This document shows, piece after piece, positions 6,592-15,006 of a stretch of DNA of 64,000 nucleotides (positions are counted from its first letter, which is position 1; each line of letters opens with the position of its first letter). This stretch comes from Janthinobacterium sp. BJB426 (GTDB lineage: Bacteria; Pseudomonadota; Gammaproteobacteria; Burkholderiales; Burkholderiaceae_D). The notes below the pieces were generated by a model. The model was not told where the DNA came from and ran no database searches. It was given only the letters and a program-made list of their open reading frames with translations. The stretch is from contig NZ_PDZL01000011.1 of NCBI RefSeq assembly GCF_002735705.1, forward strand, positions 1-64,000, read 5' to 3'. The position numbers and the translations under genes were made by a program.

Positions 6592-9345
6592 GTGAAATTG
6601 AAGAAGCTAGCGCAATTGGTGGCATTGATGGGGGTGGTGGGGCCAGTGATGGCACAGGAAGCGGCGGCGCCAGCAATGCAACGGGTCGAAGTCACGGGCA
6701 GCAGCATCAAACGCGTCGCCAAGGAAGGCGCGCTGCCGGTGCAAGTCATTTCGTTTGAACAGATCGAAAAGCAGGGCATCACGACGACCGAGCAACTGGT
6801 GCGCACCCTGTCGGCAAACGGCACGGGCGCCGATAACATGACTTCGGGCAATAACGTCTTTGGCGCCGATGCCGACCGTGTCAGCGGCGGCGCTTCGTTC
6901 GCCTCGCTGCGCGGCCTGGGACCGTCGAGCACCCTGGTGCTGTTGAACGGCCGCCGCATCGCCACGCACGGCGCCAGCGGCAAGTCGGTCGACCTGAACT
7001 CCATTCCGCTGGGCGCAATTTCGCGCGTGGAAATCCTCAAGGATGGCGCCTCGGCCATCTACGGCACGGATGCCATCGGCGGCGTGATCAATTTCATTCT
7101 GAAAACCAATTACAGCGGCGTGGAAGCGTCCGTTTCCACCAACGATACGCAGGCAGGCGGCGGCGCCACGCGCCGCGCTTCGCTGCTGGCCGGCACGGGC
7201 TCGCTGGAAAGCGATCGCTATAACATTATGGCCAGCCTGACTGTCGACAAGGCGCAGCGCCTGAACGGCAGCGACCGCTCCTTCGTCAACGGCTACCAGC
7301 CGGGCCGTGGCTTGTCGCCCGATACCACGGGCACGCCGTTCGCCAACCAGATGGCGGGTGCCGGCACGGCGCTGGGCGCCTCGTTCCAGCTGCCTGGCGA
7401 CGCGAATAAATACCTGCAAGCCAATCCGCTGAGCTTCCAGGGCAAGTGCGACAGCATCGCTGGCATGTCGCAGTACCAGACGGAGCTGTGGAAAGACGTG
7501 ACCTCGCCGCTGCGCACCAAGTATTCCTGCGCCTATGACTATGGCGCTGACTATGTGCTGCAATTCCCCGTTGAACGGGCCAATCTGTTGTCGCGAGGCA
7601 CTTTCCAGCTGGCGCCCGACCACCGCATGTTTGTCGAAGTGCTCGGTTCGCGTACCAAGGCCACGGCGATTTTGACGCCGATGCAGGTGCAGGCGACCGT
7701 TGCCAACAAGAATTTGTATCCGGTCGGCGGCGCGTATTACCAGGATCTGTCGGCCTACATCCCATCATTCGACAAGACCAAGCCGATTTCCTACAAATGG
7801 CGCGCCAATGACGTGGGCAACCGCACGCAGGAAAACACGACCGACAATGCCCGCGTGCTGGTGGGCTTTGAAGGCAACTTCGGCAAGTGGGATTACAAGG
7901 CTGGCATTTCGCGCGCCGAAAGCACGACCAAGACCAAGCTGACGGATGGCTATTCCTACACGGACAAGTTGTACGCGGCACTGGCCAGCGGCATCATCAA
8001 TCCATGGGTGGGCGCCGGCCAGAGCCAGACGGAAGCGGCCAAGCAATTGATCGAATCGACCAAGTTCCGGGGCGACTTCCAGCATGGCAAGACGACCCTG
8101 ACGCAGATCGACGGTTCCGTTTCGGGCGAGCTGTTCCAGCTGCCGGCCGGTGCGCTGGCCATGGCGGCCGGTTTTGATTTGCGCCGCGAAGGTTACAGCT
8201 TCGGGCAAGACGTCGACGCCATCCAGATCCTGCTGGCGCCAGGCAATGCCGCATTGAAAGATGCCAGCCGTACCGTCAAGGCCGTGTATGCCGAATTGCT
8301 GGTGCCGGTCACGAAGGACCTGGAAATGCAGCTGGCCATCCGCCGTGACGATTACAGCCTGGTGGGCGCGACGACGAATCCGAAAGTGGCCTTCCGCTAC
8401 CAGCCGACCGATTTCCTGCTGTTCCGTGGTTCGGCCAGCAAGGGTTTCCTCGCGCCAAGCTTCCAGCAACTGTATTCCGGCTCGCTGAGCCAGGAATTGC
8501 CGAACGGCGTGATCGATCAGGAAGGCTGCGCCAAGCATCCGGGCGTGCCCGAGTACTGCGCCATCGACCGCCTCGACTACAAGACGGGCGGCAATGTCAA
8601 CCTGAAGCCGGAAACGTCGAAGCAGGGCAGCGTCGGTTTTGTCATCGAACCATTCAAGGGCTATTCGGCTTCGTTCGACTACTGGGCCATCAATACCAAG
8701 GATCGCATCCTGAACCGCACGCCGCAAATCGTGCTGACCAACTACCAGGCGCTGAACCAGTACATCCACCGCAATCCGGACGGTACCATCGAGTACGTGC
8801 AGGCGGGCTGGATCAACGCGGCAGGCAGCCGCGTGCGTGGCCTCGACGTGGGCTTGCGTGGCGAAGGCAAGGTCCGGGACGCGAAATGGACGGCGACCCT
8901 GGACGGCACGTATATGGACAGCTTCAAGTTTGCGGAATATCAAGGCCAGGAATACCAGGAACTGGTCGGCAAATTCTATACGCGCGATCTGTACCTGCGC
9001 TGGAAACACAACGCCAGCTTCGGCGTGTCGCGCGGCGATTGGAGCGGCTTGCTGATCCAGAGTTTTGCTTCCGGCTACAAGGATCAGGTGCCGAATGGCG
9101 GCAAGGGCGCGCCGCCGCCGGGCTTCAAGCCGGATGTGTCCAGCTACACCACGTATAACTTGTCGGGCACGTACACAGGCTTCAAAAATACGACGATTAC
9201 CGTGGGCATCCAGAACCTGTTCGACCGCGATCCGCCTTTCACCGCGCACAACGTGGATGAAGTGGTGGGCGCCGGCTGGGACCCGCGCGTGGCCGATCCA
9301 CGCGGCCGTTCGCTGTCGTTCCAGCTGAAGTACAAGTTCATGTAA
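6592..9345 (+). CDS. TonB-dependent outer-membrane receptor
   Basis: 917 residues. The start is a GTG at 6592, chosen because AAGGAGAG lies just upstream and it gives a clean signal peptide (ending VMA-QEAAAP). The upstream in-frame TTG at 6550 lacks a binding site. The N-terminal plug follows (MQRVEVTGSSIKR, then GLGPSSTLVLLNGRR and VEILKDGASAIYGTDAIGGVINF), then a 22-strand-type barrel ending in Phe-Met. It belongs to the large carbohydrate/peptide receptor type rather than clear siderophore receptors. The ligand is unknown. Pairing with the adjacent family-5 binding protein suggests a peptide-like substrate crossing both membranes. Confidence 0.92.
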   Translation: MKLKKLAQLVALMGVVGPVMAQEAAAPAMQRVEVTGSSIKRVAKEGALPVQVISFEQIEKQGITTTEQLVRTLSANGTGADNMTSGNNVFGADADRVSGGASFASLRGLGPSSTLVLLNGRRIATHGASGKSVDLNSIPLGAISRVEILKDGASAIYGTDAIGGVINFILKTNYSGVEASVSTNDTQAGGGATRRASLLAGTGSLESDRYNIMASLTVDKAQRLNGSDRSFVNGYQPGRGLSPDTTGTPFANQMAGAGTALGASFQLPGDANKYLQANPLSFQGKCDSIAGMSQYQTELWKDVTSPLRTKYSCAYDYGADYVLQFPVERANLLSRGTFQLAPDHRMFVEVLGSRTKATAILTPMQVQATVANKNLYPVGGAYYQDLSAYIPSFDKTKPISYKWRANDVGNRTQENTTDNARVLVGFEGNFGKWDYKAGISRAESTTKTKLTDGYSYTDKLYAALASGIINPWVGAGQSQTEAAKQLIESTKFRGDFQHGKTTLTQIDGSVSGELFQLPAGALAMAAGFDLRREGYSFGQDVDAIQILLAPGNAALKDASRTVKAVYAELLVPVTKDLEMQLAIRRDDYSLVGATTNPKVAFRYQPTDFLLFRGSASKGFLAPSFQQLYSGSLSQELPNGVIDQEGCAKHPGVPEYCAIDRLDYKTGGNVNLKPETSKQGSVGFVIEPFKGYSASFDYWAINTKDRILNRTPQIVLTNYQALNQYIHRNPDGTIEYVQAGWINAAGSRVRGLDVGLRGEGKVRDAKWTATLDGTYMDSFKFAEYQGQEYQELVGKFYTRDLYLRWKHNASFGVSRGDWSGLLIQSFASGYKDQVPNGGKGAPPPGFKPDVSSYTTYNLSGTYTGFKNTTITVGIQNLFDRDPPFTAHNVDEVVGAGWDPRVADPRGRSLSFQLKYKFM

Positions 9346-9389
9346 GGCGGCCATGCCGGCGGTGATCCCGCTGGCATGCTAACCTCGTG

Positions 9390-9416
9390 CGGCGGCGCCT
9401 GGCGTCGCCGTTTTTT
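9390..9416 (+). terminator. Intrinsic terminator after the receptor gene
   Basis: CGGCGGCG (9390-9397), CCTGG loop, CGTCGCCG (9403-9410; one G-T pair) followed by six T. It lies between the receptor and the LD-carboxypeptidase genes and rules out a carboxypeptidase start at the GTG of 9387. Confidence 0.8.
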
Positions 9417-9434
9417 ATTTCAGGAAAGGGCCGC

Positions 9435-10514
9435 ATGTCCAGTCAGACCAATCTCAGCCGGCGCCGCTTCGGCGGCTTGCTGGCCGCCAGCTTCGGGGCG
9501 GCAGGCACACCGGCGTGGGCGGCGGCCACGCAAGGGAAGGGCAAACGCATGCAACAGCCACACGCATTGATCAAACCGGCGCGCCTGCGCGACGGCGACC
9601 TGGTCGCCATCATCGCACCGGGCGGCTTTACGGATGAGGAGTCCATTGCCAAGGCCCAGCGCAATATCGAATCGCTGGGACTGCGTTCCAGCCTGGGCGC
9701 GAATATTCGCGCCGTGCACGGCAACTATGCGGGCACGGTGCAGCAGCGCCTGGACGACCTGCACGCCGCGTTCCGCGACCCGGAAGTCAAGGCCATCTGG
9801 GTCATCCGCGGTGGCTCCGGCTGCATTTCGCTGCTGGCGCTGCTCGATTACGCCTTGATCCAGCGCAACCCGAAAGTGCTGATCGGCTATTCCGACATTA
9901 CGGCCCTGCACCTGGCCATCGGCCGCCAGACGGGCCTGGTGACCTTTCACGGCCCCGTGGCCTCGTCCACATTTTCCGACTACACGGTGACGCAGCTGCA
10001 AAACGTGCTGATGACGCCGCAAGAGCAGTACACGATCCCGATGGCGCAAGACAACCACCGCCGCGCGCAGACGCAGCCGAACTTTGCCATCCGCACCGTG
10101 CACGGCGGCCAGGCGACGGGGCGCTTGACGGGCGGCAATCTGTGCATGGTCAGCGCGCTGGCCGGCACGCCGTATGCGGCCGATTTCCGCGAGCATATTC
10201 TTTTCCTCGAAGAAATCAATGAAGTGCCTTACCGCATCGACCGCATGCTGTGTCAGCTCGACCTGTCCGTGGGGTTTTCCAAGGCGGCGGCGCTGATGCT
10301 GGGCATTTTCGAGCATTGCGAGGCGGCCGAGGGCGACACGGCGCTGACCCTGAATGACACCCTGGACCAGCATCTGCAGCCATTGACGGTGCCGGCCGTC
10401 AGCGGCTATTCGTTTGGCCACATCCGCCACCAGTTCACGATACCGATGGGCATCCTTGCCACTCTGGATGCGGACCGGCAAACCTTGACCTTGTTGGAGC
10501 CGGCCGTCTGCTAG
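9435..10514 (+). CDS. S66 family LD-carboxypeptidase, Tat-exported
   Basis: 359 residues from the ATG at 9435, preceded by AGGAAAGGG. An upstream in-frame GTG lies inside the preceding terminator. The N-terminus carries a twin-arginine signal (SRRRFGG, then a hydrophobic stretch to PAWA), unusual because many LdcA proteins are cytoplasmic. Family signatures are the IRGGSGC segment and the nucleophile elbow GYSD with Ser153. S66 enzymes cleave the L,D bond to the terminal D-Ala of murein tetrapeptides, or inactivate microcin C-like peptides. Its position after a peptide-type binding protein and receptor, near dacB, suggests handling of cell-wall peptides in the periplasm (inference). Confidence 0.85.
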   Translation: MSSQTNLSRRRFGGLLAASFGAAGTPAWAAATQGKGKRMQQPHALIKPARLRDGDLVAIIAPGGFTDEESIAKAQRNIESLGLRSSLGANIRAVHGNYAGTVQQRLDDLHAAFRDPEVKAIWVIRGGSGCISLLALLDYALIQRNPKVLIGYSDITALHLAIGRQTGLVTFHGPVASSTFSDYTVTQLQNVLMTPQEQYTIPMAQDNHRRAQTQPNFAIRTVHGGQATGRLTGGNLCMVSALAGTPYAADFREHILFLEEINEVPYRIDRMLCQLDLSVGFSKAAALMLGIFEHCEAAEGDTALTLNDTLDQHLQPLTVPAVSGYSFGHIRHQFTIPMGILATLDADRQTLTLLEPAVC

Positions 10515-10599
10515 CGCACGGTGCAGCAGGGTGATTGTCAGTATGCTAGTGTGATAAGGCGTGGCACGATGCCGCGCCGCCTTCTTCACCGCACCCGAC

Positions 10600-11493
10600 A
10601 TGATCAACCGCCACGCCAGTACCTACATCCTCAGCCACCCGCTGGCCTTCGTGCTGCAGGTGCTGAAGGCTTTTCGCGCCAACCAGGGCTTGCTGCTGGC
10701 GGGCGCCGTCGCGTATTACTCGCTGCTGTCCATCGTGCCCCTGCTGATGCTGGTGGTGGTGGCCCTGTCGCACGTGATCGCGCAGGATGAATTGCTGCAA
10801 ACCATAGGTCATTACCTGGAATGGCTGGTGCCGGGGCAATCGAAGGCCATCGTGGCCGAGGTCGCGCATTTCCTCAACAACCGGGGCGTGATCGGCTGGC
10901 TGTTGCTGTTGACCATGCTGTTTTTCAGCTCGTTGGCGTTTACCGTGCTGGAAAACGCCATGAGCGTGATCTTTATTCACCGCGTGGCCATCCGCCGCCG
11001 CCATTTCCTCATTTCCGCCGTGCTGCCGTATTGCTACATCCTGTGCCTGGGCGTGGGCATCTTGCTGATCACCCTGGTGGCGGGCAGCCTGCAAGTGATG
11101 GGCGAGGAAAGCGTGCGCTTCCTGCGCCACGACTGGGGCCTGGAAGGCGTGTCCGGCGTGTTGCTGTATCTGCTGGGGCTGGCGGGCGAAATCCTCGTGC
11201 TCAGTTCGATTTACCTGGTCATGCCGGTGGGACGATTATCGATTACGCATGCGCTGATCGGCGGCGTGACGGCGGCCTTGCTGTGGGAAATCGCCCGTCA
11301 CGTGCTGGTCTGGTATTTCTCCACCTTGTCGCAGGTCAATGTCGTGTATGGTTCGATGACGACAGCCATCGTCGTCATGTTCAGCCTGGAAATCGGCGCC
11401 ACTTTGCTGCTGCTGGGCGCGCAAGTGATTTCCGAGTACGAAAGGGTGGCGCGTGGCGGGCAAGAGGACAAGCCGCTGGCGCTAAGGACTTGA
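10600..11493 (+). CDS. YihY/BrkB-family inner-membrane protein
   Basis: 297 residues with about six membrane segments and the family hallmarks: AVAYYSLLSIVPLLML near the N-terminus and YGSMTTAIVVMFSLEIGATLLLLGAQV near the C-terminus. The ATG at 10600 fits the usual N-terminus. A GTG at 10561 with AAGG upstream is possible and would add 13 residues. The family was once called ribonuclease BN by error; its function is unproven. An imperfect hairpin (about 10557-10583) lies in the leader. Confidence 0.85.
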   Translation: MINRHASTYILSHPLAFVLQVLKAFRANQGLLLAGAVAYYSLLSIVPLLMLVVVALSHVIAQDELLQTIGHYLEWLVPGQSKAIVAEVAHFLNNRGVIGWLLLLTMLFFSSLAFTVLENAMSVIFIHRVAIRRRHFLISAVLPYCYILCLGVGILLITLVAGSLQVMGEESVRFLRHDWGLEGVSGVLLYLLGLAGEILVLSSIYLVMPVGRLSITHALIGGVTAALLWEIARHVLVWYFSTLSQVNVVYGSMTTAIVVMFSLEIGATLLLLGAQVISEYERVARGGQEDKPLALRT

Positions 11494-11518
11494 TTTAAGG
11501 TATGGCTTCAATTCATTA

Positions 11519-11547
11519 TTGCACTGCACAAAAAGCTGTGCTATACT
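11519..11547 (+). promoter_or_regulatory. Sigma-70 type promoter of the intergenic transcript
   Basis: TTGCAC (11519-11524), exactly 17 bases, TATACT (11542-11547). This is a near-consensus vegetative promoter pointing into a 250-base region without a convincing gene. A GCACA/TGTGC inverted repeat lies within the spacer. Confidence 0.65.
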
Positions 11548-11684
11548 GCGTTCAGTGATTGAGATTTGGCAGCAAATCATCTCACCATCCAGTTTCAGCG
11601 CGGCGACCGACAGGTGTAATGTCGATGGCGTGACAGTGCGAAGAAATGGATTTTGTAATTCCGGATACGATGGTCGATTTACAC

Positions 11685-11754
11685 TTGGAGTCACCATGCA
11701 GATAGCATGGGAGTCCGAAAATCAGGAGGCACTTTGCAGATAGCACTGGCGTCC
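11685..11754 (+). repeat. Imperfect tandem repeat within the candidate small RNA
   Basis: Two related 31-32-base units, 11685-11716 and 11724-11754, share the core TGCAGATAGCA and a GG(A/C)GTCC end. The first forms a perfect 6-bp stem with an AGATA loop; the second keeps only part of the stem. Confidence 0.5.
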
Positions 11755-11790
11755 ATGACACGATTAAAGCATTGGTAATACATTGGAACA

Positions 11791-11816
11791 AGCCCGCGTT
11801 TTAGCGGGCTTTTTTT
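11791..11816 (+). terminator. Intrinsic terminator of the candidate small RNA
   Basis: AGCCCGC (11791-11797), GTTTTA loop, GCGGGCT (11804-11810), then six T. Strong rho-independent terminator. Confidence 0.85.
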
Positions 11817-11846
11817 CGTCTATTGAAAACCCAACGGCGTAACCCC

Positions 11847-11874
11847 GGGGTCGTACCCTGCAGGGTACGACCCC
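11847..11874. repeat. Perfect 28-bp palindrome between convergent transcripts
   Basis: GGGGTCGTACCCTG joined directly to its exact reverse complement. It lies between the terminator of the plus-strand transcript and the stop codon of the minus-strand acyl-CoA dehydrogenase. A second hairpin (ACCCCAG 11870-11876 with CTGGGGT 11885-11891) overlaps it. It may be a dispersed palindromic element acting as a transcript end for the minus-strand operon. There is no T-run, so a simple intrinsic terminator is unlikely. Confidence 0.6.
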
Positions 11875-11891
11875 AGCATCTGCCCTGGGGT

Positions 11892-13019
11892 TTATAGGGC
11901 CCGCGCAATCAAAATCTTCTGAATATCGCTGGTCCCCTCGTAAATCTGGCACACGCGCACGTCGCGGTAGATGCGTTCGACGGGGAAATCGGACACATAA
12001 CCGTAGCCGCCGTGCACCTGGATGGCGTCCGAGCACACTTTTTCCGCCATTTCCGACGCAAACAGCTTGGCCATGGCCGCTTCCTTCAAGCACGGCAAGC
12101 CCGCATCCTTCATCGATGCTGCGTGGCGGATCAGCTGGCGCGCTGCTTCGATCTGCGTGGCCATGTCGGCCAGGCGGAATTGCACGGCCTGGTGTTCATA
12201 GATGGGTTTGCCGAAGCTTTCGCGCTCGCGCGCATAACTCAGGGCCGCTTCATACGCGGCGCGCGCCATGCCCACGGCTTGCGACGCGATGCCGATGCGT
12301 CCGCCTTCCAGGCCGGACAGGGCGATCTTGTAGCCTTGCCCTTCTTCGCCAATCAGATTTGCCGCCGGGATGCGGCAATTGTCGAACAGGATTTGCGCCG
12401 TGTCCGACGAATGCTGACCCATCTTCTGTTCCAGTCCCGCCACAATGTAGCCTGGCGTGTTCGTCGGCACCCAGAAGGCGCTGATGCCGCGCTTGCCGGC
12501 CGCCTTGTCGGTGACGGCCATGACGATGGCCACGTCCGCATACTTGCCGCTGGTAATGAACTGCTTGGTGCCATTGAGTACGTATTCATTGCCGTCGAGC
12601 GTGGCCGTCGTGCGCAGGGCCGAGGCGTCGCTGCCCGTGTGCGGTTCCGTCAGGCAAAACGCGCCAAGCATCGTGCCTTGCGCCAGCGGGCGCAGCCATT
12701 GTTCCTTTTGCGCGTCGTTGGCATACATCATGGCGATGCTGCACACGGGGCAATTATTCACGGAAATGATGGTCGACGTGCCGCCGTCACCGGCGGCAAT
12801 TTCTTCCAGCACCAGGGCCAGCGACACGTAATCGAGGCCGGCGCCACCGAGCGCTTCCGGCACGGCCACGCCAAAGGCGCCCAGCGCGGCCAGTTCCTGC
12901 AATTCTTCTTTCGGGAAATGATGTTCCTTGTCCCAGCGGGCCGCGTTGGGCGCCAGGCGCTCGCGCGAAAAACTGCGCAGCGCTTCCTGGATCATTGATT
13001 GTTCTTCATTGAGTATCAT
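11892..13019 (-). CDS. Acyl-CoA dehydrogenase (short-chain type)
   Basis: 375 residues with the three-domain acyl-CoA dehydrogenase layout: an N-terminal helical domain, the FAD-contacting segment CLTEPHTGSDASALRTTA, a beta domain and a C-terminal helical domain ending with QVHGGYGYVSDFPVERIYRDVRVCQIYEGTSD. The catalytic base is Glu361 in YEGTSD, the position used by short-/medium-chain enzymes and not by isovaleryl-CoA dehydrogenase. It is last in a minus-strand series with the SDR, thiolase, aceK and liuA, 38 bases from the SDR gene, and probably acts on short or branched acyl-CoA. Confidence 0.9.
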   Translation of the reverse strand: MILNEEQSMIQEALRSFSRERLAPNAARWDKEHHFPKEELQELAALGAFGVAVPEALGGAGLDYVSLALVLEEIAAGDGGTSTIISVNNCPVCSIAMMYANDAQKEQWLRPLAQGTMLGAFCLTEPHTGSDASALRTTATLDGNEYVLNGTKQFITSGKYADVAIVMAVTDKAAGKRGISAFWVPTNTPGYIVAGLEQKMGQHSSDTAQILFDNCRIPAANLIGEEGQGYKIALSGLEGGRIGIASQAVGMARAAYEAALSYARERESFGKPIYEHQAVQFRLADMATQIEAARQLIRHAASMKDAGLPCLKEAAMAKLFASEMAEKVCSDAIQVHGGYGYVSDFPVERIYRDVRVCQIYEGTSDIQKILIARAL

Positions 13020-13057
13020 GGGACGTCGTCTCGTATTTTTTATAGTGGATGCGGGAA

Positions 13058-13726
13058 TTACCAGGCGATGGGCTTGCCATCATAGTTGCGGAACACGGCC
13101 TTGTCCGTGGCCGGCAGGCTGGCCAGGGTGGCGCGGATGCCGGCAGCGCTTTGCTCGGGTGAAATATCGGCGTCGGCGCCGCCCATGTCCGTGCGCACCC
13201 AGCCCGGATGGAAGGCGACGCAGCTGACGCCTTGCGGGCCATGCACGAGGCTAGTATCGATCAGCACGGAATTCAAGGCTGCCTTGCTGGCGCGATACAG
13301 CGAACCGCTGGGGTTGCCCCGCTCGCTCAGGGAACCCATGTGCGAGGACAGCACGGCCAGTTTGCCTTTGGCATTCGCCACCAGCGGCGCCAAGAGCGGC
13401 AGCAGCCGCATGGCCGCCAGCACGTTCGTGTGCATGACGGCATCGAAATCTTCTTGCGTGGGGGTACCGTCGTGACGGGGGCCGTACACGCCCGCGTTGA
13501 GAATGGCCACGTCGAGTTTTTCATCGTCGAGCTTCCAGCCCAGGCCGGCACAGCCTTCCACATCCGTCACGTCGAGCTGGTGCGCTTCCGCGCCCAGTTG
13601 CGCGAGGGCGTCGCAAGCGTCTTGCGTGCGCGCCGTGGCGATCACCCGCCAGCCATCGTGGCGGTATTGACGGACGATTTCGTGGCCGATGCCGCGCGAG
13701 GCGCCGATGATCAATGCGGTAGGCAT
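13058..13726 (-). CDS. SDR family NAD(P)-dependent oxidoreductase (CsgA-like)
   Basis: 222-residue short-chain dehydrogenase: GASRGIG nucleotide-binding motif (residues 8-14), NAG (Asn77-Gly79), the conserved Ser in LSSHMGS (about residues 126-132) and YRASK (Tyr144, Lys148). It is compact and lacks a long C-terminal extension, like CsgA-type SDRs. The 83-base gap from the thiolase contains a GC-rich inverted repeat (GGCGCGC at 13758-13764 with GCGCGCC at 13785-13791) with only four T after it on the minus strand, so termination there is doubtful. The substrate is unknown. Confidence 0.85.
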   Translation of the reverse strand: MPTALIIGASRGIGHEIVRQYRHDGWRVIATARTQDACDALAQLGAEAHQLDVTDVEGCAGLGWKLDDEKLDVAILNAGVYGPRHDGTPTQEDFDAVMHTNVLAAMRLLPLLAPLVANAKGKLAVLSSHMGSLSERGNPSGSLYRASKAALNSVLIDTSLVHGPQGVSCVAFHPGWVRTDMGGADADISPEQSAAGIRATLASLPATDKAVFRNYDGKPIAW

Positions 13727-13809
13727 GTCTTTTCTCCCTGGGTGAAATCAATGAAAAGGCGCGCAGCGAACGTGACCACGCCGCGCGCGCCTGTCGTCAA
13801 CAGCGCAGC

Positions 13810-15006
13810 TTATACCAGTTCGATCGCCATCGCCGTCGCTTCGCCGCCGCCGATGCACAGGGCCGCCACGCCGCGCTTGCCGCCGGTTTTTTTCAAGGCG
13901 CCCAGCAGGGTGACGATGATGCGCGCGCCCGAGGCGCCGATCGGGTGGCCCAGCGCGCACGCGCCGCCGTGGATGTTGATCTTGCTGTGCGGAATGTCGA
14001 GATCGTGCATGGCGGCCATCGGCACGGCCGCGAACGCTTCATTGATCTCGAACAAGTCGACATTGCTGCTGCTCCAGCCCGTCTTGGCGTACAGCTTTTT
14101 CACCGCGCCGATGGGGGCCGTGGTGAATTCGTTCGGCGCCTGCGCGTGCGTGGCGTGGCCGTGGATTTTCGCGATGACGGTGCAACCGAGTTTTTTCGCC
14201 GTCGATTCGCGCATCAGCACCAGGGCGGCCGCGCCATCGTTGATCGACGACGACGAGGCGGCCGTGATGGTGCCGTCCTTCTTGAACGCCGCTTTCAAGG
14301 TCGGGATTTTTTCCAGGCGGGCCTTTTGCGGGCCTTCATCGATGCTGACGATGGTGTCGCCGCCGCGGCCGGAAACGGTCACGGGCACGATTTCCCATTC
14401 GAAACTGCCATCCTTGGTGGCCGCTTGCGCGCGTTTCACGGATTCGATGGCAAACGCATCCTGCGCTTCGCGCGTGAACTGGTACTGGCTGGCGCACTCT
14501 TCGGCAAACGTGCCCATCGAGCGTGCGTTACCCTTTTCATCGCGGCTGTAGGCGTCTTCCAGACCATCCATCATCATGTGGTCATAGATCATGCCGTGGC
14601 CGATGCGGTAGCCGCCGCGGGCCTTCGGCACCAGATAGGGGGCGTTGGTCATCGATTCCATGCCGCCCGCCACCACCACGTCGGCGCTGCCGGCGAGCAA
14701 GGTGTCATGCGCGAACATGGTCGTCTGCATGGCCGAGCCGCACATTTTCGACAGGGTCACGGCGCCCGTGGAATCGGGCAAGCCCGCCTTGCGCAAGGCC
14801 TGGCGCGCGGGCGCCTGGCCCTGGCCAGCCATCAGGCAATTGCCGAAAAACACGTGTTCCACGGCATCCGGCGCCACGCCGGCCCGTTCGACGGCGGCGC
14901 GGATGGCCACGGCGCCCAGGTCGCTGGCGGTGACGTTGGCAAAGTCGCCCTGGAAGGCGCCCATGGGGGTGCGCGCGGCACCGACGATTACGACTGGATC
15001 ATTCAT
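13810..15006 (-). CDS. Acetyl-CoA C-acetyltransferase (thiolase)
   Basis: 398 residues starting [16 protein letters not shown]. The start at 15006 is fixed by GGAG a few bases upstream and by homology; a longer frame to 15303 only runs antisense to aceK. Catalytic residues are Cys89 ([10 protein letters not shown]), His354 ([10 protein letters not shown]) and Cys384 (LCIGGG). It interconverts two acetyl-CoA and acetoacetyl-CoA, fitting the end of leucine or ketone-body degradation. The ATG overlaps the aceK stop as ATGA, which suggests translational coupling. Confidence 0.93.
   Translation of the reverse strand: MNDPVVIVGAARTPMGAFQGDFANVTASDLGAVAIRAAVERAGVAPDAVEHVFFGNCLMAGQGQAPARQALRKAGLPDSTGAVTLSKMCGSAMQTTMFAHDTLLAGSADVVVAGGMESMTNAPYLVPKARGGYRIGHGMIYDHMMMDGLEDAYSRDEKGNARSMGTFAEECASQYQFTREAQDAFAIESVKRAQAATKDGSFEWEIVPVTVSGRGGDTIVSIDEGPQKARLEKIPTLKAAFKKDGTITAASSSSINDGAAALVLMRESTAKKLGCTVIAKIHGHATHAQAPNEFTTAPIGAVKKLYAKTGWSSSNVDLFEINEAFAAVPMAAMHDLDIPHSKINIHGGACALGHPIGASGARIIVTLLGALKKTGGKRGVAALCIGGGEATAMAIELV

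Larger units (their letters stand above)
11554..11816 (+). ncRNA. Candidate small RNA (about 260 nt)
   Basis: The segment runs from a near-consensus promoter to a strong intrinsic terminator. It can form local hairpins: TGAGATTTG with CAAAT-CATCTCA near 11560-11593, and CCATGC-AGATA-GCATGG at 11694-11710. The only reading frames are very short (for example 19 codons from an ATG at 11646 and 15 from 11696) and none is recognised. It occupies most of the 398-base gap between the YihY gene and the acyl-CoA dehydrogenase. A leader with a tiny peptide cannot be excluded. Confidence 0.4.

Noticed and set aside
13758-13791. GC-rich inverted repeat between the thiolase and SDR genes as a terminator
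   Set aside because: The loop is 20 bases and only four T follow on the minus strand, so read-through into the SDR gene is as likely.
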